Positions 33,286-40,705 of a stretch of 42,765 bases of DNA are shown in pieces (positions within the stretch are counted from its first letter, which is position 1; every line of letters begins with the position of its first letter). Under the pieces are notes generated by a model. That model was not told the origin of the DNA, did no database searches, and saw only the letters and a program-made list of their open reading frames with translations. The DNA is from Candidatus Microbacterium stercoravium (GTDB lineage Bacteria > Actinomycetota > Actinomycetes > Actinomycetales > Microbacteriaceae), in assembly GCA_019117025.1 (NCBI GenBank), contig DXAM01000150.1, positions 1 through 42,765 of the forward strand. Reading direction: 5' to 3'. The translations under genes and the position numbers were made by a program.

Positions 33286-34803
33286 TCAGCGCGCGACCGT
33301 CACGTCCGCGACGTCGAGCCGCGTGCTCGTCGAAGAGATGGGGAAGTTCTCCACGCCCGGGGCGATCGCGACGATGTCGCTACGCGTGAACAGCCAGTCG
33401 GCCGGGTGCTGCGCGGCGACGACGCGCGCGGCCTCGGCGAGCAGGTCGGCCGACGCCTCGGGATCCGTCTCGCGCATGGCGTCGGCGTACAGCGACTGCA
33501 CCTCGGCGAACGCCTCGTCGTCGGCGAGCGCGTAGTAGTAATCGGGGTTCGTCCAGGAGATGAAGTCGCGCGGCTCGACGTGGTTGACGAAGCTCAGCTC
33601 GTAGTCGCGGTTCGCGTAGACGTCGTTGAGCCAGGTCGAGAACTCGACCGGTTCGACCTCGAGCGTGACGCCGATGTCGTCGAACATCGACACGAGCAGC
33701 GTCGAGAAGTACGTGGGGTAGGTGTTCGAGACCGTCATCGTGAGGGTGAGGTCGTCTGCGCCGGCCTCGGCGAGCAGCTCGCGCGCGCGTTCGGGGTCGT
33801 ACGAGAGGGTGTCCGAGAGGTCTTCGTACCCGGGATCGAGCGGCGGGATCGGACCGAACAGCTCCTCGCCGGCGCCCACGCGCTCGAGGATCGCGTCGTG
33901 GTCGATGGCGAGGCGCAGGGCCTCGCGCACGCGGATGTCGTCGAGCGGCTCGGCCTGCTCGTTGAACGCGAGGATGAACTTGTCGGTCGTCTCGCCCTCA
34001 GTCACCTCGAAGGTGCCCTCGAGCTGGGGGGCGAGGTCGGATTCGACACCCGTGATGACGTCGACGGATCCGTCGAGGCCGGCGCCCACGAGCGCCGTCG
34101 CCTCGGGGATGTAGCTGAGCACGACCTCCCGCACGCCCGCGGGATCGCCCCAGTACTCGTCGTTGCGCTCGAGCGTGATGCTGTCGCCCTGCTGCCAGCG
34201 CGCCAGCCGGAACGGGCCGGTGCCGTTCGCGTCCGTGGCGAGATCGGTGTCGTCGTCGGAATCGAGGATGACGCCGGCCGGGCCCGTGAGGGTGAACAGG
34301 AAGTTCTGGTTCGCCTCGGCGAGCGTCACCTCGACGGTGGCATCGTCGGGCGCCGTGACCGACTCGATCACCTGCAGATCGGGGTATCCGATCGTGGAGT
34401 CGTCGGAGCGCGTTTCGTCGAGGGAGGCGACGACATCGTCGGCGGTGAGCGCGGACCCGTCGTGGAAGGTCACTCCCTGCTGCAGGGCGAAGGTGTACGT
34501 GCGCCCGTCATCGGACACCTGCCATTCGCTCGCGAGCGCCGGCTCGACATCGCCGTCTTCGCTGCGGGCGACGAGTCCCTCGTAGACGTTCTCGATGAGC
34601 GCCTGTTCGAGCGCGGCGCCCGAGGTGTGGCGGATGTCGAGGTTCGTCGGCTCGAGAACGAGGCCGATGGTGAGGGAGGCATCCGCATCCGGCGCGCCCG
34701 CGGGCTCGGCGGGAGAGGCCTCGCCCGTGCAGCCTGCGAGCGCGAGCGCGCCGACGGCGAGCACGGCTGCGGCCGCGCGGCGGAGGGATGACGACGTTGC
34801 CAT
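33286..34803 (-). CDS. ABC importer substrate-binding lipoprotein, family 5
   Basis: A 505-residue lipoprotein with lipobox LAGC (Cys25) and the SBP_bac_5 fold used for peptides, nickel, opines and some oligosaccharides. Recognisable pieces are LEPTNLDIRHTSGAAL, the family signature YTFALQQGVTFHDGSALTAD, and VREALRLAIDHDAIL. AAGGA lies 9 nt before the ATG, inside the end of the hydrolase gene. The ligand cannot be read from the sequence; the co-encoded hydrolase suggests that an ester- or amide-bearing compound is possible. Confidence 0.9.
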   Translation of the reverse strand: MATSSSLRRAAAAVLAVGALALAGCTGEASPAEPAGAPDADASLTIGLVLEPTNLDIRHTSGAALEQALIENVYEGLVARSEDGDVEPALASEWQVSDDGRTYTFALQQGVTFHDGSALTADDVVASLDETRSDDSTIGYPDLQVIESVTAPDDATVEVTLAEANQNFLFTLTGPAGVILDSDDDTDLATDANGTGPFRLARWQQGDSITLERNDEYWGDPAGVREVVLSYIPEATALVGAGLDGSVDVITGVESDLAPQLEGTFEVTEGETTDKFILAFNEQAEPLDDIRVREALRLAIDHDAILERVGAGEELFGPIPPLDPGYEDLSDTLSYDPERARELLAEAGADDLTLTMTVSNTYPTYFSTLLVSMFDDIGVTLEVEPVEFSTWLNDVYANRDYELSFVNHVEPRDFISWTNPDYYYALADDEAFAEVQSLYADAMRETDPEASADLLAEAARVVAAQHPADWLFTRSDIVAIAPGVENFPISSTSTRLDVADVTVAR

Positions 34804-34806
34804 CGG

Positions 34807-35709
34807 TCAGTTCCTTTCGGAGAGGATCGGACGCAGGATGCGCGCGATGTCGAGGTGGGCGGTCTCCTGCACGTTGTGCGGGGCATCGACCGTGACGATC
34901 GCTGCGGCGGGCTGCGCGGTCCGGAACGACGCAATGTCGGCGTCGCCGAGGTACCCGCGTGATCCCCTGATGAGCGTGATCGGCGCGCCCACGTGGCGCA
35001 GCGCCGACCAGTCGGCGTCGCGGTGGTCGCGCAGCGACGGCGCATCTTCCGCGGCGTCGGACAGCACGCGGGCCAGGTGGTGCTTCCACTCGACGACGCC
35101 GTCCGGGCGCGTGCGCGTGTTCAGCAGAACGCCGCGGAGCGCGGTGTCGCGGGCCCCGCCGAGGCCGAACGCCTGCGCGTGGTCGAGCACGTCGTCGATC
35201 GACGCGAACTCGAGCCGCGCATAGAACGGTGCGAGCGGCGAGGGACCGCCCGAGCCGATGCCGGGCACGATGTCGACGAGCACGAGATCGGCGATGAGAT
35301 CGGGCCGTGCGGCCGCCGCGTGCGATGCGGCGAGGCCGCCGAGCGACTGGCCGACCAGCGTCACGGGCGCGTCGGCCCACTCCTCGATCGCGCGGATGAC
35401 GTCGGGCGCGAGCGTCTCGGGGGCGTAGTCGGCGTCGTCGCGCCACGAGGAATCGCCGTGCCCCGGAAGATCGACGGCGATCGCGGGGGCGTCCAGATCG
35501 ATCACGGTGCGATCCCAGGTGTGGGCGTTGAGGCCCGCGCCGTGCAGGAAGACGGTGCGCGGGGCACCGGAACCGAACCGGATCGCGCTGAGCGTCCGGC
35601 CGTCCGGCAGCGTCAGCTGCACGCGCTCTGCGTCGGGGACCGCGGCGCTCTGATCTCGGGCGTCATCGGCGAGGAAGGAGAACTCGTCCAGGTCGGCGTG
35701 CGTCGTCAT
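34807..35709 (-). CDS. alpha/beta hydrolase at head of the peptide-type importer operon
   Basis: A 300-residue cytoplasmic alpha/beta hydrolase without a signal peptide. The oxyanion motif is FLHGAGLNAHTWD near 53-65 and the nucleophile elbow is LVGQSLGGLAASH (Ser near 121). The His is probably in VDAPHNVQETAHLD near the C-terminus, and GDADIASF follows a LIRGSRGYL strand that should supply the acid. AAGGA precedes the ATG. It lies 3 nt from the lipoprotein gene, so it is the first gene of a six-gene operon. It may process the imported compound; the chemistry is unknown. Confidence 0.85.
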   Translation of the reverse strand: MTTHADLDEFSFLADDARDQSAAVPDAERVQLTLPDGRTLSAIRFGSGAPRTVFLHGAGLNAHTWDRTVIDLDAPAIAVDLPGHGDSSWRDDADYAPETLAPDVIRAIEEWADAPVTLVGQSLGGLAASHAAAARPDLIADLVLVDIVPGIGSGGPSPLAPFYARLEFASIDDVLDHAQAFGLGGARDTALRGVLLNTRTRPDGVVEWKHHLARVLSDAAEDAPSLRDHRDADWSALRHVGAPITLIRGSRGYLGDADIASFRTAQPAAAIVTVDAPHNVQETAHLDIARILRPILSERN

Positions 35710-35812
35710 CGCAGGTTCCTTGAGGAGGGGGACGATCGAGGTGTCTCGAACAGTGCCATTGTGGCGGGGAAGAACCCTCCCGACGAAATTTGCAGAAATA
35801 GTGCACCGTCAC

Positions 35813-35843
35813 GAGCGTCATAATTGATCATAGTGAGCGTCAT
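35813..35843. promoter_or_regulatory. 9-bp direct repeat in the divergent promoter region
   Basis: GAGCGTCAT occurs at 35813-35821 and again at 35835-35843, two helical turns apart. The surrounding ~60 nt (about 35790-35875) are AT-rich compared with the genome. A minus-strand TATGAT (35832-35827) between the copies could be the -10 of the importer operon. The repeat may be a regulator-binding site. Confidence 0.4.
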
Positions 35844-35897
35844 GTGAGAAGCGTGATTGTCATCATGATTTTTCGCCCGGTTCGTGCTCTCGCTCGG

Positions 35898-35903
35898 TAG
35901 GGT
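35898..35903 (+). promoter_or_regulatory. -10 element of a predicted leaderless AhpD-like gene mRNA
   Basis: TAGGGT is followed by GCGAGC and then ATG 35910. The same hexamer and spacing occur before the Eis-like gene. Confidence 0.45.
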
Positions 35904-35909
35904 GCGAGC

Positions 35910-36374
35910 ATGACCGATTCGCGCGTGCACCTCGCCAAGCAGGCGAAGACCGTCTACCGAGCTCTGCAGGAGTTCTCGAAGGCCGTCGGCAGCCTCTGCC
36001 GTGAGCACGGCATCGACGATCGCATGATGGAGCTGGTGCAGCTGCGCTGCTCGCAGATCAACGGGTGCGCCTACTGCATGCGCGTGCATACCGATCGCGC
36101 CGAGAAGGTCGGGATCACGATGGACGAGGTCGGTCAGCTCTCGGCCTGGCGCGACAGCGGAGTCTTCACCGACCGGGAACGCGCCGCGCTCGAACTCGCC
36201 GAGGCGCACACGCTGATCCACGAGCGCGGGATCTCGGACGACCTGTACAACCGGGTCGGGTCGGTGCTGACGGAGCACGAGTACATCGGCGTGAGCTGGC
36301 TCGCGATCTCGATCAACGCGTTCAACCGTCAGGCGATCGCGGGACGCTATGAGGTGACCCTCAAGCAAGGTTAG
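35910..36374 (+). CDS. carboxymuconolactone decarboxylase/AhpD-like protein
   Basis: A 154-residue all-helical protein of the CMD/AhpD superfamily. The redox motif is INGCAYCMRVHTDRA near 49-63, with the CxxC and the nearby His used by AhpD-type alkylhydroperoxidases. LSAWRDSGVFTDRERAALELAEA is the conserved family stretch, given here only by position (about 79-101). It probably acts as a thiol peroxidase-type reductase, though many members are uncharacterised. It is divergent from the importer operon. Its stop codon lies inside a candidate iron box for the next gene. Confidence 0.86.
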   Translation: MTDSRVHLAKQAKTVYRALQEFSKAVGSLCREHGIDDRMMELVQLRCSQINGCAYCMRVHTDRAEKVGITMDEVGQLSAWRDSGVFTDRERAALELAEAHTLIHERGISDDLYNRVGSVLTEHEYIGVSWLAISINAFNRQAIAGRYEVTLKQG

Positions 36375-36384
36375 GCAACACTAC
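36366..36384 (+). promoter_or_regulatory. DtxR/IdeR-like iron box upstream of the SIP gene
   Basis: The 19-nt sequence starting CAAGGTTAGGCAAC matches the DtxR/IdeR consensus at about 14 of 19 positions; the left half AGGTTAGGC is essentially perfect. It overlaps the stop codon of the AhpD-like gene and the expected -35 region. Repression by iron is inferred and fits the siderophore-related product. Confidence 0.55.
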
Positions 36385-36395
36385 ATTTGCAGGCG

Positions 36396-36412
36396 TATAG
36401 TGGAACCACTAT
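36396..36412. promoter_or_regulatory. -10 element and 16-bp palindrome at the SIP gene start
   Basis: TATAGT (36396-36401) is a good -10, placing initiation 2-3 nt before ATG 36411. A perfect palindrome, ATAGTGG-AA-CCACTAT (36397-36412), covers the -10 and ends in the start codon. It could be a second operator next to the iron box. Confidence 0.5.
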
Positions 36413-36878
36413 GACGACGCTCCCGGCCACCGCACACGACGAATCGTCCTGCCGTTCGCGCCGTCACGCGCGTGCGCAGCACCTCGTGGTGGCCGATGAG
36501 AAGTCGCTGCTCGACCTCGAGCTCGTGCTGGCGACGCTGCCGCTGTGCGCATCCGGCCGCGTCTTCATCGAGGTGCCCGATGCGACGTGGATCCGACGCA
36601 TTCCGGCGCCGCTGCGCATGACCGTTACATGGCTCGACCGATCGGCGCGCCGCGGTGCGCCGGGCACGGCAGAGCTGTGCCGCCCCGGCGCAGCCATGAC
36701 GCGCTCAGCGATCGCCTACGCCGACGAGATGCTGTGCGGCGACGAGTCGCACGGGACGAACATCACGCTGCTCGCGGGATACGTCGCCACCGCCGACATC
36801 GTCGAACACCTGACGGGCGCTGTCGGCATCGACCGCGATCGCATCACGGTCTCCGAGGCGCTCCGCCCGTACGTCTGA
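36411..36878 (+). CDS. SIP-domain (siderophore-interacting protein) fragment-type protein
   Basis: A 155-residue protein that corresponds to the C-terminal NAD(P)H-binding half of siderophore-interacting ferric reductases: HLVVADEKSLLDLELVLATL near 26-45, GRVFIEVPDATW, and MTVTWLDRS, ending with LLAGYVATADIVEHL. The N-terminal FAD-binding domain is absent, and there is no upstream remnant of it, so this is a stand-alone family rather than a broken gene. A role in iron release or sensing is suggested by the iron box. It converges on the lyase gene with 2 nt between the stops. Confidence 0.75.
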   Translation: MTTLPATAHDESSCRSRRHARAQHLVVADEKSLLDLELVLATLPLCASGRVFIEVPDATWIRRIPAPLRMTVTWLDRSARRGAPGTAELCRPGAAMTRSAIAYADEMLCGDESHGTNITLLAGYVATADIVEHLTGAVGIDRDRITVSEALRPYV

Positions 36879-36880
36879 CC

Positions 36881-39508
36881 TCACGCGATCTCGAGTCGGA
36901 TCGCGTCGTAGGCCGCTTCGTTCCAGAGGTGCTCGGCGCCCTCATTGATCTGCAGTGTGATCACGTTGTCCTCGGGCTGCAGCAGCGCCGCGTCGAAGAC
37001 GAACTCGCGGTGGAAGTTGCGGCCGCCGCGGCCGCTGCGGTAGGTGGCGCCGCGGGCGTCGTCGGGTTCGAACGTCCACACGAACGGCTCGCCGTTCACG
37101 CGGATCGTGAGATTGCTCTGCTCATCGGGAATCGGCACGGCGGATCCCATCGACCACGCCGCGAGCCAAACGGTCAGCGTCGCACGTGCGCCCTCGGTCG
37201 GGCGATCGAGATCGAAGACGATGCGCCACGGCTTCTCCTGGAGGGTCACGTGCAGGCGGTAGGTCGTCGACTCGCCGTCCGGCGACGTCACGACGATCTC
37301 GATGACGTTGTGCTCGTCGGAGACCGCGACGTCGAGCCCGTCGTCGGTGACGCGCACGCCGTCGATCTCGACGACCGCGTCGCCGCGCGCAGCGGCGCGC
37401 ACGCGCACGGACTCCCGATCGTGCGGGAGATCGACCGCGAAGTCCGATCGGAACGCGGTGAACGCCGGCGACAGGTCGGATCCGTCGACGCTCAGTGACT
37501 CGAGCACGGGAACGGCCGCATCGGTCGAGACGATCTCCACGCCGTTCAGGCGGCCGTCGCCCGCCGCGACCACGTCGAGACGGCCGCCCGAGACCGCGAC
37601 GCGCTGGGTGTGCACGGCGTACTCGCCCGATCCGGCGTTGAGGTCCACCGGCGCGGAGCCGCCGATCGTGACCGTCGTGGCGTTCGCCGCGATCGCGTCG
37701 CCCGAGATGACCGTCACGTCGTACTCGCCGTCGCTCAGATCGACCTGGAACGTGCATCCGCCCACGATGAAGTCGCGCTGCAGGTCGCCGTCGGCGTCGC
37801 GATCGCGGAAATCCGCGGCGCGGTCGAGGCCGAAGCCGGCCTCCGGCGTGTACAGCTGGTCGTTGGCGACGCGTTCGTAGCCCGCGGCGACGGGCGAGCC
37901 GGCTCCGCCGAAGTCGAACAGGCGCACGCCCTCGGCGTCGTCGGGAACGACGGTGCCCTCCGGCGCCGAGATCTCGTACGCCCGCTGATAGTGCACGTAG
38001 TTCCACGCGTCGTTCCCGCTGCTGCCCACCACGTACGTCACCCCGTCGGGGAACTCGTCGCGGTAGGAGTGGAAGAGCCCGTACTGCCGGAAGTCGCGCC
38101 CGCCGCGGAACTCGCGCGAATCGCGGGTCGGGGATCCGATCTGGAAGATGGTCTCGCCGTTCGAGACGGGCTGCCACTCCATGCGGCCGAGGCGCACGAC
38201 GCTGCCGGCCTCGATCGTCACATCGTCGATGACGTGCTCGCCCCAGATGCCGTCGCCGTAGATCGTCAGGCGATAGGTTCCGGCCCGCACGTCCGCGATC
38301 GAGAAGTGACCACCGGAGGCGATCTCGGTCCAGTAGTTGTAGCCGAGCGCGCTGTCCTGCATCGGCGTTCTGTTGTCGGAGAGCACGGCCACCGCTCCCG
38401 CGAGCTCCCGCAGCGGGACGCCGGGGATGTGCGCCTTGCCGATCACGCGCGACCGCTGGCGCTTCGGCGTCCATCCCTCGATCGCGAGCCGGTCGTAGAA
38501 GCCCGCGTGCGCGTCGAAGCGGGCGTGCTTCTCCGCATCCTTCCGCAGTGCTCGGCCGTCGGATCCCTTGTTGAGGTGAACGTAGTACGGGCCGTAGGTC
38601 TTCTGCCAGGCCTCGCCCGGCGCCACGCGCACGGGGCGGGTGCCGTAGTGCGTCGCGTGCGGCTCGACGAGCAGCACCGGGCTGTCGTTGCGCTGGTGCA
38701 GCACGAGATCCTGACGCACCGGGCCGCCCGAGAACGCCTCGAGGTTCGGCAGCGCGGCCCACATGCCGTAGCCGCTGCCGTAGAGGCCGTGCAGCGAGTG
38801 GTTCTTCATGTGCACGGCCCAGTCGTACTTCGTGTAGTAGCGGCGCGGGTACGCCGTCCCGGTGCCTTCGAGGTCGGTCGTCGCGTCCATCACCACCCGG
38901 CCGTTCGACATCTCGGCGGGCGTGGGCATGCGCGCGGCGGCCTCGCGCCACGCGGTGGCATGCTCGTCGTCGGGCACGGACGCGTGCGTGAACACGCCGC
39001 CGGGGGTGTAGAACACATAGCGGTGCTGGTCGATGCGGAAGCCGTGCAGCTCGGCCGGGTGGTCATAGCTGTACGCGAGGTGGATCCCGGGCTCGCCCGC
39101 GCGCACGATGTGGTGGCGCACGATGCGGCACGGCATGCCGTTCGACGGAGCGTGGTGGAAGGCGACGTCGACGAAGTCCTGCTCGCGGCGCACGACGATG
39201 CCCTCGTCGCCGCCCGGCAGCGGCAGGGCACCGCCCTCGCGCGCGGCGTTCATGTCGTAGTTGCCGCGGCTGACCATCTCGACGCCGTCGTAGACGAGCG
39301 ACGTCATGCGGCCGTTGGAGCGGTCGATCTCGATGCGCACCAGACCGTTGTCGACGATCACGGCAGCATCCGTCTCCTCGACCCGCGGGAGCGCGGACGA
39401 CGTGCTCGCCGATGCGGGGGAGGCGTAGCTCGTCACGGCGAGGGCCGCGGCCGTGATTCCGGCCAGCTGTCCGAATGTGCGTCGCGTCATTGCGAAATCG
39501 GGGGTCAT
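36881..39508 (-). CDS. Tat-exported PL4-like rhamnogalacturonan lyase with inserted modules
   Basis: A 875-residue secreted protein. A Tat signal (TRRTFGQLAG, cleavage near Ala34) is followed by a catalytic beta-sandwich (about 45-340); YYTKYDWAVH near 226 and LVLHQRND near 270 hold candidate catalytic Lys and His. An FnIII-like domain follows (about 345-430, YRLTIYGDGIWGE). The C-terminal carbohydrate-binding-like domain starts near 449 (REFRGGRDFRQYGLFHSYRD) and resumes near 756 (WRIVFDLDRPTEGARATLTV). Between these lie about 240 extra residues: a malectin/CBM-like module (DFGGAGSPVAAGYERV) and a cadherin-like beta-sandwich (LESLSVDGSDLSPAF). The enzyme should cleave pectin rhamnogalacturonan I. 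ATG 39508 has AGGAAGG upstream. Confidence 0.82.
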   Translation of the reverse strand: MTPDFAMTRRTFGQLAGITAAALAVTSYASPASASTSSALPRVEETDAAVIVDNGLVRIEIDRSNGRMTSLVYDGVEMVSRGNYDMNAAREGGALPLPGGDEGIVVRREQDFVDVAFHHAPSNGMPCRIVRHHIVRAGEPGIHLAYSYDHPAELHGFRIDQHRYVFYTPGGVFTHASVPDDEHATAWREAAARMPTPAEMSNGRVVMDATTDLEGTGTAYPRRYYTKYDWAVHMKNHSLHGLYGSGYGMWAALPNLEAFSGGPVRQDLVLHQRNDSPVLLVEPHATHYGTRPVRVAPGEAWQKTYGPYYVHLNKGSDGRALRKDAEKHARFDAHAGFYDRLAIEGWTPKRQRSRVIGKAHIPGVPLRELAGAVAVLSDNRTPMQDSALGYNYWTEIASGGHFSIADVRAGTYRLTIYGDGIWGEHVIDDVTIEAGSVVRLGRMEWQPVSNGETIFQIGSPTRDSREFRGGRDFRQYGLFHSYRDEFPDGVTYVVGSSGNDAWNYVHYQRAYEISAPEGTVVPDDAEGVRLFDFGGAGSPVAAGYERVANDQLYTPEAGFGLDRAADFRDRDADGDLQRDFIVGGCTFQVDLSDGEYDVTVISGDAIAANATTVTIGGSAPVDLNAGSGEYAVHTQRVAVSGGRLDVVAAGDGRLNGVEIVSTDAAVPVLESLSVDGSDLSPAFTAFRSDFAVDLPHDRESVRVRAAARGDAVVEIDGVRVTDDGLDVAVSDEHNVIEIVVTSPDGESTTYRLHVTLQEKPWRIVFDLDRPTEGARATLTVWLAAWSMGSAVPIPDEQSNLTIRVNGEPFVWTFEPDDARGATYRSGRGGRNFHREFVFDAALLQPEDNVITLQINEGAEHLWNEAAYDAIRLEIA

Positions 39509-39564
39509 GTCACGGAGCCTTCCTGGCTGAGGTATCGTGCGATGCAGGGGTGCTGCGATGACAC

Positions 39565-39575
39565 GAATCGTTTCG
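39565..39575. promoter_or_regulatory. LacI operator A on the lyase promoter
   Basis: GAATCGTTTCG lies about 11-21 nt downstream of the predicted lyase start point. It is the exact reverse complement of operator B at 39665-39675, whose centre is 100 bp away. The core contains the CpG typical of LacI-type sites. Confidence 0.6.
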
Positions 39576-39592
39576 AGTAACCATCCGCACCG

Positions 39593-39645
39593 AACGTAGG
39601 GCTTCTGCGCGTAAGTTGTCAAGAGGCCCGGCGTCCGCCTAACCT
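39593..39645. promoter_or_regulatory. back-to-back divergent promoters sharing one -35 block
   Basis: TTGTCAA (39616-39622) reads TTGTCA on the plus strand and TTGACA on the minus strand. On the minus strand it is followed 18 nt later by TACGTT (39598-39593) for the lyase. On the plus strand it is followed 18 nt later by TAACCT (39640-39645) for the LacI-fucosidase operon. Confidence 0.6.
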
Positions 39646-39664
39646 GGGGCGAACACAACGACGG

Positions 39665-39675
39665 CGAAACGATTC
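39665..39675. promoter_or_regulatory. LacI operator B on the regulator/fucosidase promoter
   Basis: CGAAACGATTC lies about 13-23 nt past the predicted plus-strand start point and 14 nt before the LacI ATG. It is identical, in reverse orientation, to operator A. The position implies negative autoregulation. Confidence 0.6.
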
Positions 39676-39689
39676 TTCGAGGGGGAGGC

Positions 39690-40688
39690 ATGGCGACGTA
39701 CAAAGACATCCAGCGCGCGACGGGACTGTCGCTGTCGACGATCTCGAAGTACTTCAACGGCCAGAGCGTGCGCCCCGAGAACGGGGTCGCCATCCAGCGC
39801 GCCGCGGACGACCTCGGATTCCGACTGAACGGCGTCGCCCGCGGGCTCCGCAGCGGTCGTTCGCAGACCGTGGGGATCCTCGTTCCGTCGCTCGACAACG
39901 GCTTCATCCTCGCCCTGATCGCCGGCGTCGAACGCCATCTGCGGCGGCAGGGGCTGGGGGTGCTCGTGTCGTCGAGCCCGGCCGATGAGGCCGCGGGCGA
40001 GGCGGTCGAGTCGCTGCGCTCGAGAATGGTCGACGGGATCGTCTCGGTGCCGTCTCCCCACGACGTCGCGGCGCTCGGACAGGCGCGCCGCGCCGGGCTC
40101 CCGATCGTGACGATCGACCACACGTACGCAGATCTCGCCGTCGACCACGTGCAGCTCGACAACCGCGCGGCCGGCGCGATGGCGGCCTTCCACCTGCTCG
40201 ATCACGGGCACGTGCGCGTGGGCGTCATCGGCGGCGGAGACGATATCGGATCCCTGCGCGAGCGCCGTGACGGGTTCGCGGCGGCGCTCGCGGCGCGCGG
40301 CGTCGGCAGCGCCGACCTGCTGCTGCGCGATGACGATCCGACCGTCGACGCGGGCCGCCGCGCCATGCACGCGATGCTCGCGCGCGATGATCGCCCCACC
40401 GCCGTCTTCGCCGCGAACTACGACCTCTCGGTCGGCGCCCTCATCGCGCTCAACGAGTCGGGCCTCGCGGTGCCCGATGAGCTGTCGTTCCTCGGGTTCG
40501 ACCTCGACGACATCGCCCGCGTCAGCCGCCCGCGCGCCACGACCATCGCCCAGCCGATCGAGGTCATCGCGGAGCGCGCCGCCGGCCTCATGCTCGAGCG
40601 CATCGGCCGGGGGCCGGGCGCCGACCACGCCTTCGTCACGGTTCCCGCTGACCTCACGGCGGGCGAATCCGTGCGCCGACTCCCATGA
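39690..40688 (+). CDS. LacI-family regulator of the rhamnogalacturonan/fucoside locus
   Basis: A 332-residue LacI-type repressor. The helix-turn-helix is YKDIQRATGLSLSTISKYFN near 4-23, the hinge region includes LNGVARGLRSGRSQ, and the effector domain has VGILVPSLDNGF, DGIVSVPSPHD, HVRVGVIGGGDD and FLGFDLDD. GAGGGGGAGG precedes the ATG. It overlaps the fucosidase frame at its end. It is divergent from the lyase gene across a region with two matching operators, so it should control both. The inducer is presumably a pectin-derived oligosaccharide. Confidence 0.92.
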   Translation: MATYKDIQRATGLSLSTISKYFNGQSVRPENGVAIQRAADDLGFRLNGVARGLRSGRSQTVGILVPSLDNGFILALIAGVERHLRRQGLGVLVSSSPADEAAGEAVESLRSRMVDGIVSVPSPHDVAALGQARRAGLPIVTIDHTYADLAVDHVQLDNRAAGAMAAFHLLDHGHVRVGVIGGGDDIGSLRERRDGFAAALAARGVGSADLLLRDDDPTVDAGRRAMHAMLARDDRPTAVFAANYDLSVGALIALNESGLAVPDELSFLGFDLDDIARVSRPRATTIAQPIEVIAERAAGLMLERIGRGPGADHAFVTVPADLTAGESVRRLP

Positions 40689-40705
40689 CTCAGGAAGGAT
40701 CCACC

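Noticed and set aside
39509..40162. Upstream extension of the lyase frame towards 40162 (1093 codons)
   Set aside because: The extension runs antisense through the LacI gene, has no homology-like features and lies before the mapped promoter hexamers. The Tat signal and ribosome-binding site place the start at 39508.
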